Origin: Caprimulgus europaeus
Taxonomy: Eukaryota; Chordata; Aves; Caprimulgiformes; Caprimulgidae
Length of the DNA stretch: 64,000 nucleotides
Assembly (NCBI GenBank): GCA_907165065.1
Contig: OU015527.1
Span: 18,055,686 to 18,119,685, forward strand
Direction of reading: 5' to 3'
A model generated the notes under the pieces. That model did not search any database. It saw nothing but the letters and a program-made list of their open reading frames with translations, and had not been told where the DNA came from. Below are positions 62,938 through 64,000 of this stretch, in pieces. Each line of letters starts with the position of its first letter. Position 1 is the stretch's first letter. The position numbers and the translations under genes were made by a program.

Positions 62938-64000
62938 TATCAGGTGGGGTGTTGGGAGACCTTAAAACAAAATAGAGCATAGACCCTTCAAATCAGATTA
63001 CGTTATTTTACAACCAGTTTGAAATGCAAACAGAACAAACAATGGCTGCTTACTGAAGATATAAATGTAAATACCTTAGATGCAAATGATAAACCACAAA
63101 GAAAGTTTTTCTTGGTAACTCTACAACAGCAAAGCAAATCAAATGGAGCAGATGTGGTAAAGAGGGGAAAGATGAATATACTACTTGCATGTGACCATTT
63201 TTTTTCTGCAAAGAGAGTACTTTTAAATGGCCATTGGTTAACCTTAAGCTGAAAAAAACAAGTAGTCTTATAAAGGCCAAAACTCTTTGAGACTTTGTTT
63301 CCCAGAGTTTTCTCTGATCTTTCTTTACAACAGCCCTGATCATCTTTGCAGTCCCTGTTTCATCCCCAGTACTGAGGACTGTATGCCTGCTGAGGCTGGT
63401 GTCAAATGAATGGCTAATTGTTAAGTTCTGCCTGCTGTTCCTGCCACTGCTCTCTTTCCATTGGTTTTCATGAATTTTGAAAGAATGTAATTATCTTTGA
63501 GAAATCCAACTTTTTTTCAAAATTGTTTGACCAATTTTTGGAAGGGATGAAGGGAACTGACAAACAGATGGCTTCATTCTGCCTTCTAGATCTTTTAGCA
63601 GTCACTCATGTACATAATGAAATGATGGAGAAGTATGGGTATTAGCTTTTCGGTTGACTGTTCTTGGTTTCCCATTTTGTTACGGTACTCAAAGTACCTA
63701 GGCGGGAACCTACTCTAAGATACAACTTTTGCCACCACTACTTGAAGGGATGAAGTTATTATAGTGATATCAAAAACATGTTCACATTTGGATTTGATAA
63801 TACAGAAATCACAAGACTGTAGGTCAAAGCTGCAGAACTATTTTCAGATTTCAAGAGCTTCCTTTTGACTACATTCATCTTGAAGTGAAATGATACAAGA
63901 ATATTTTGCTTCTTCTGTTAATTTTGAAAATTGAATTAGGAATAAAGAAATAAACACCTTATATATAAAAGTACCAACACCAAATACAAGGAATCTAATT
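62938..64000. other. Unique AT-rich DNA, no gene seen
   Basis: The last kilobase holds no recognisable transposon, exon or RNA gene. Two overlapping opposite-strand frames (77 and 97 codons, near 63019-63343) have no domain and look like chance. Confidence 0.6.

Overview
The window looks like nuclear DNA from a bird. The evidence is repeated insertions of CR1 non-LTR retrotransposons, several ending in the typical bird CR1 tail (ATTCTATGATTCTATG-like, or its complement at the left edge of minus-strand copies), plus solo LTRs of families common in non-galliform birds. The rest is AT-rich, full of stop codons, and carries no host exon, tRNA, rRNA or bacterial gene that I can recognise. Almost all short open frames look like chance or lie inside transposons. 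The species cannot be read from the sequence. The window is probably intergenic (gene-desert-like) or inside a very large intron.

Layout, left to right. A solo LTR (868-2007, plus sense, perfect 5-bp target duplication GTACC) sits near the left edge. About 11 kb of mostly unique AT-rich DNA follows, including two stretches (about 8.23-8.61 and 12.40-12.79 kb) whose composition and motifs resemble conserved regulatory DNA. At 13.28-14.51 kb two 5'-truncated CR1 copies lie head to head. A 10-kb unique stretch leads to a plus-strand CR1 at 24.89-25.78 kb, then 6 kb more of unique DNA.

The most complex block is 31.86-36.85 kb. It holds an old minus-strand CR1 with endonuclease and reverse-transcriptase remnants, split by a nested plus-strand CR1 and by a (AAAAAG)n expansion of about 270 bp lying exactly in the reverse-transcriptase motif A codons. 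Beside it is a GC-rich segment of unknown origin containing a short CR1 3' end. Then 12 kb of unique DNA leads to a second head-to-head CR1 pair. The minus copy (49.02-50.46 kb) has an almost intact ORF2 C-terminal half. The plus copy (51.56-53.07 kb) is nearly identical over its last 0.9 kb to the 24.9-kb copy and shares its frameshift. A pentanucleotide array lies at 53.35 kb. The right end has three solo LTRs within 5 kb (58.00-58.38 plus, 58.73-59.86 minus, 62.34-62.93 minus).

No operon or gene system operates here. The history is one of serial retrotransposition, LTR-LTR deletion and simple-repeat growth in a gene-poor region. I found no convincing new biological system. The observations most worth checking are the shared-frameshift CR1 pair, the repeat expansion seeded in an RT motif, the 50-bp tandem array inside the long LTR family, the unexplained GC-rich island, and the candidate conserved elements.
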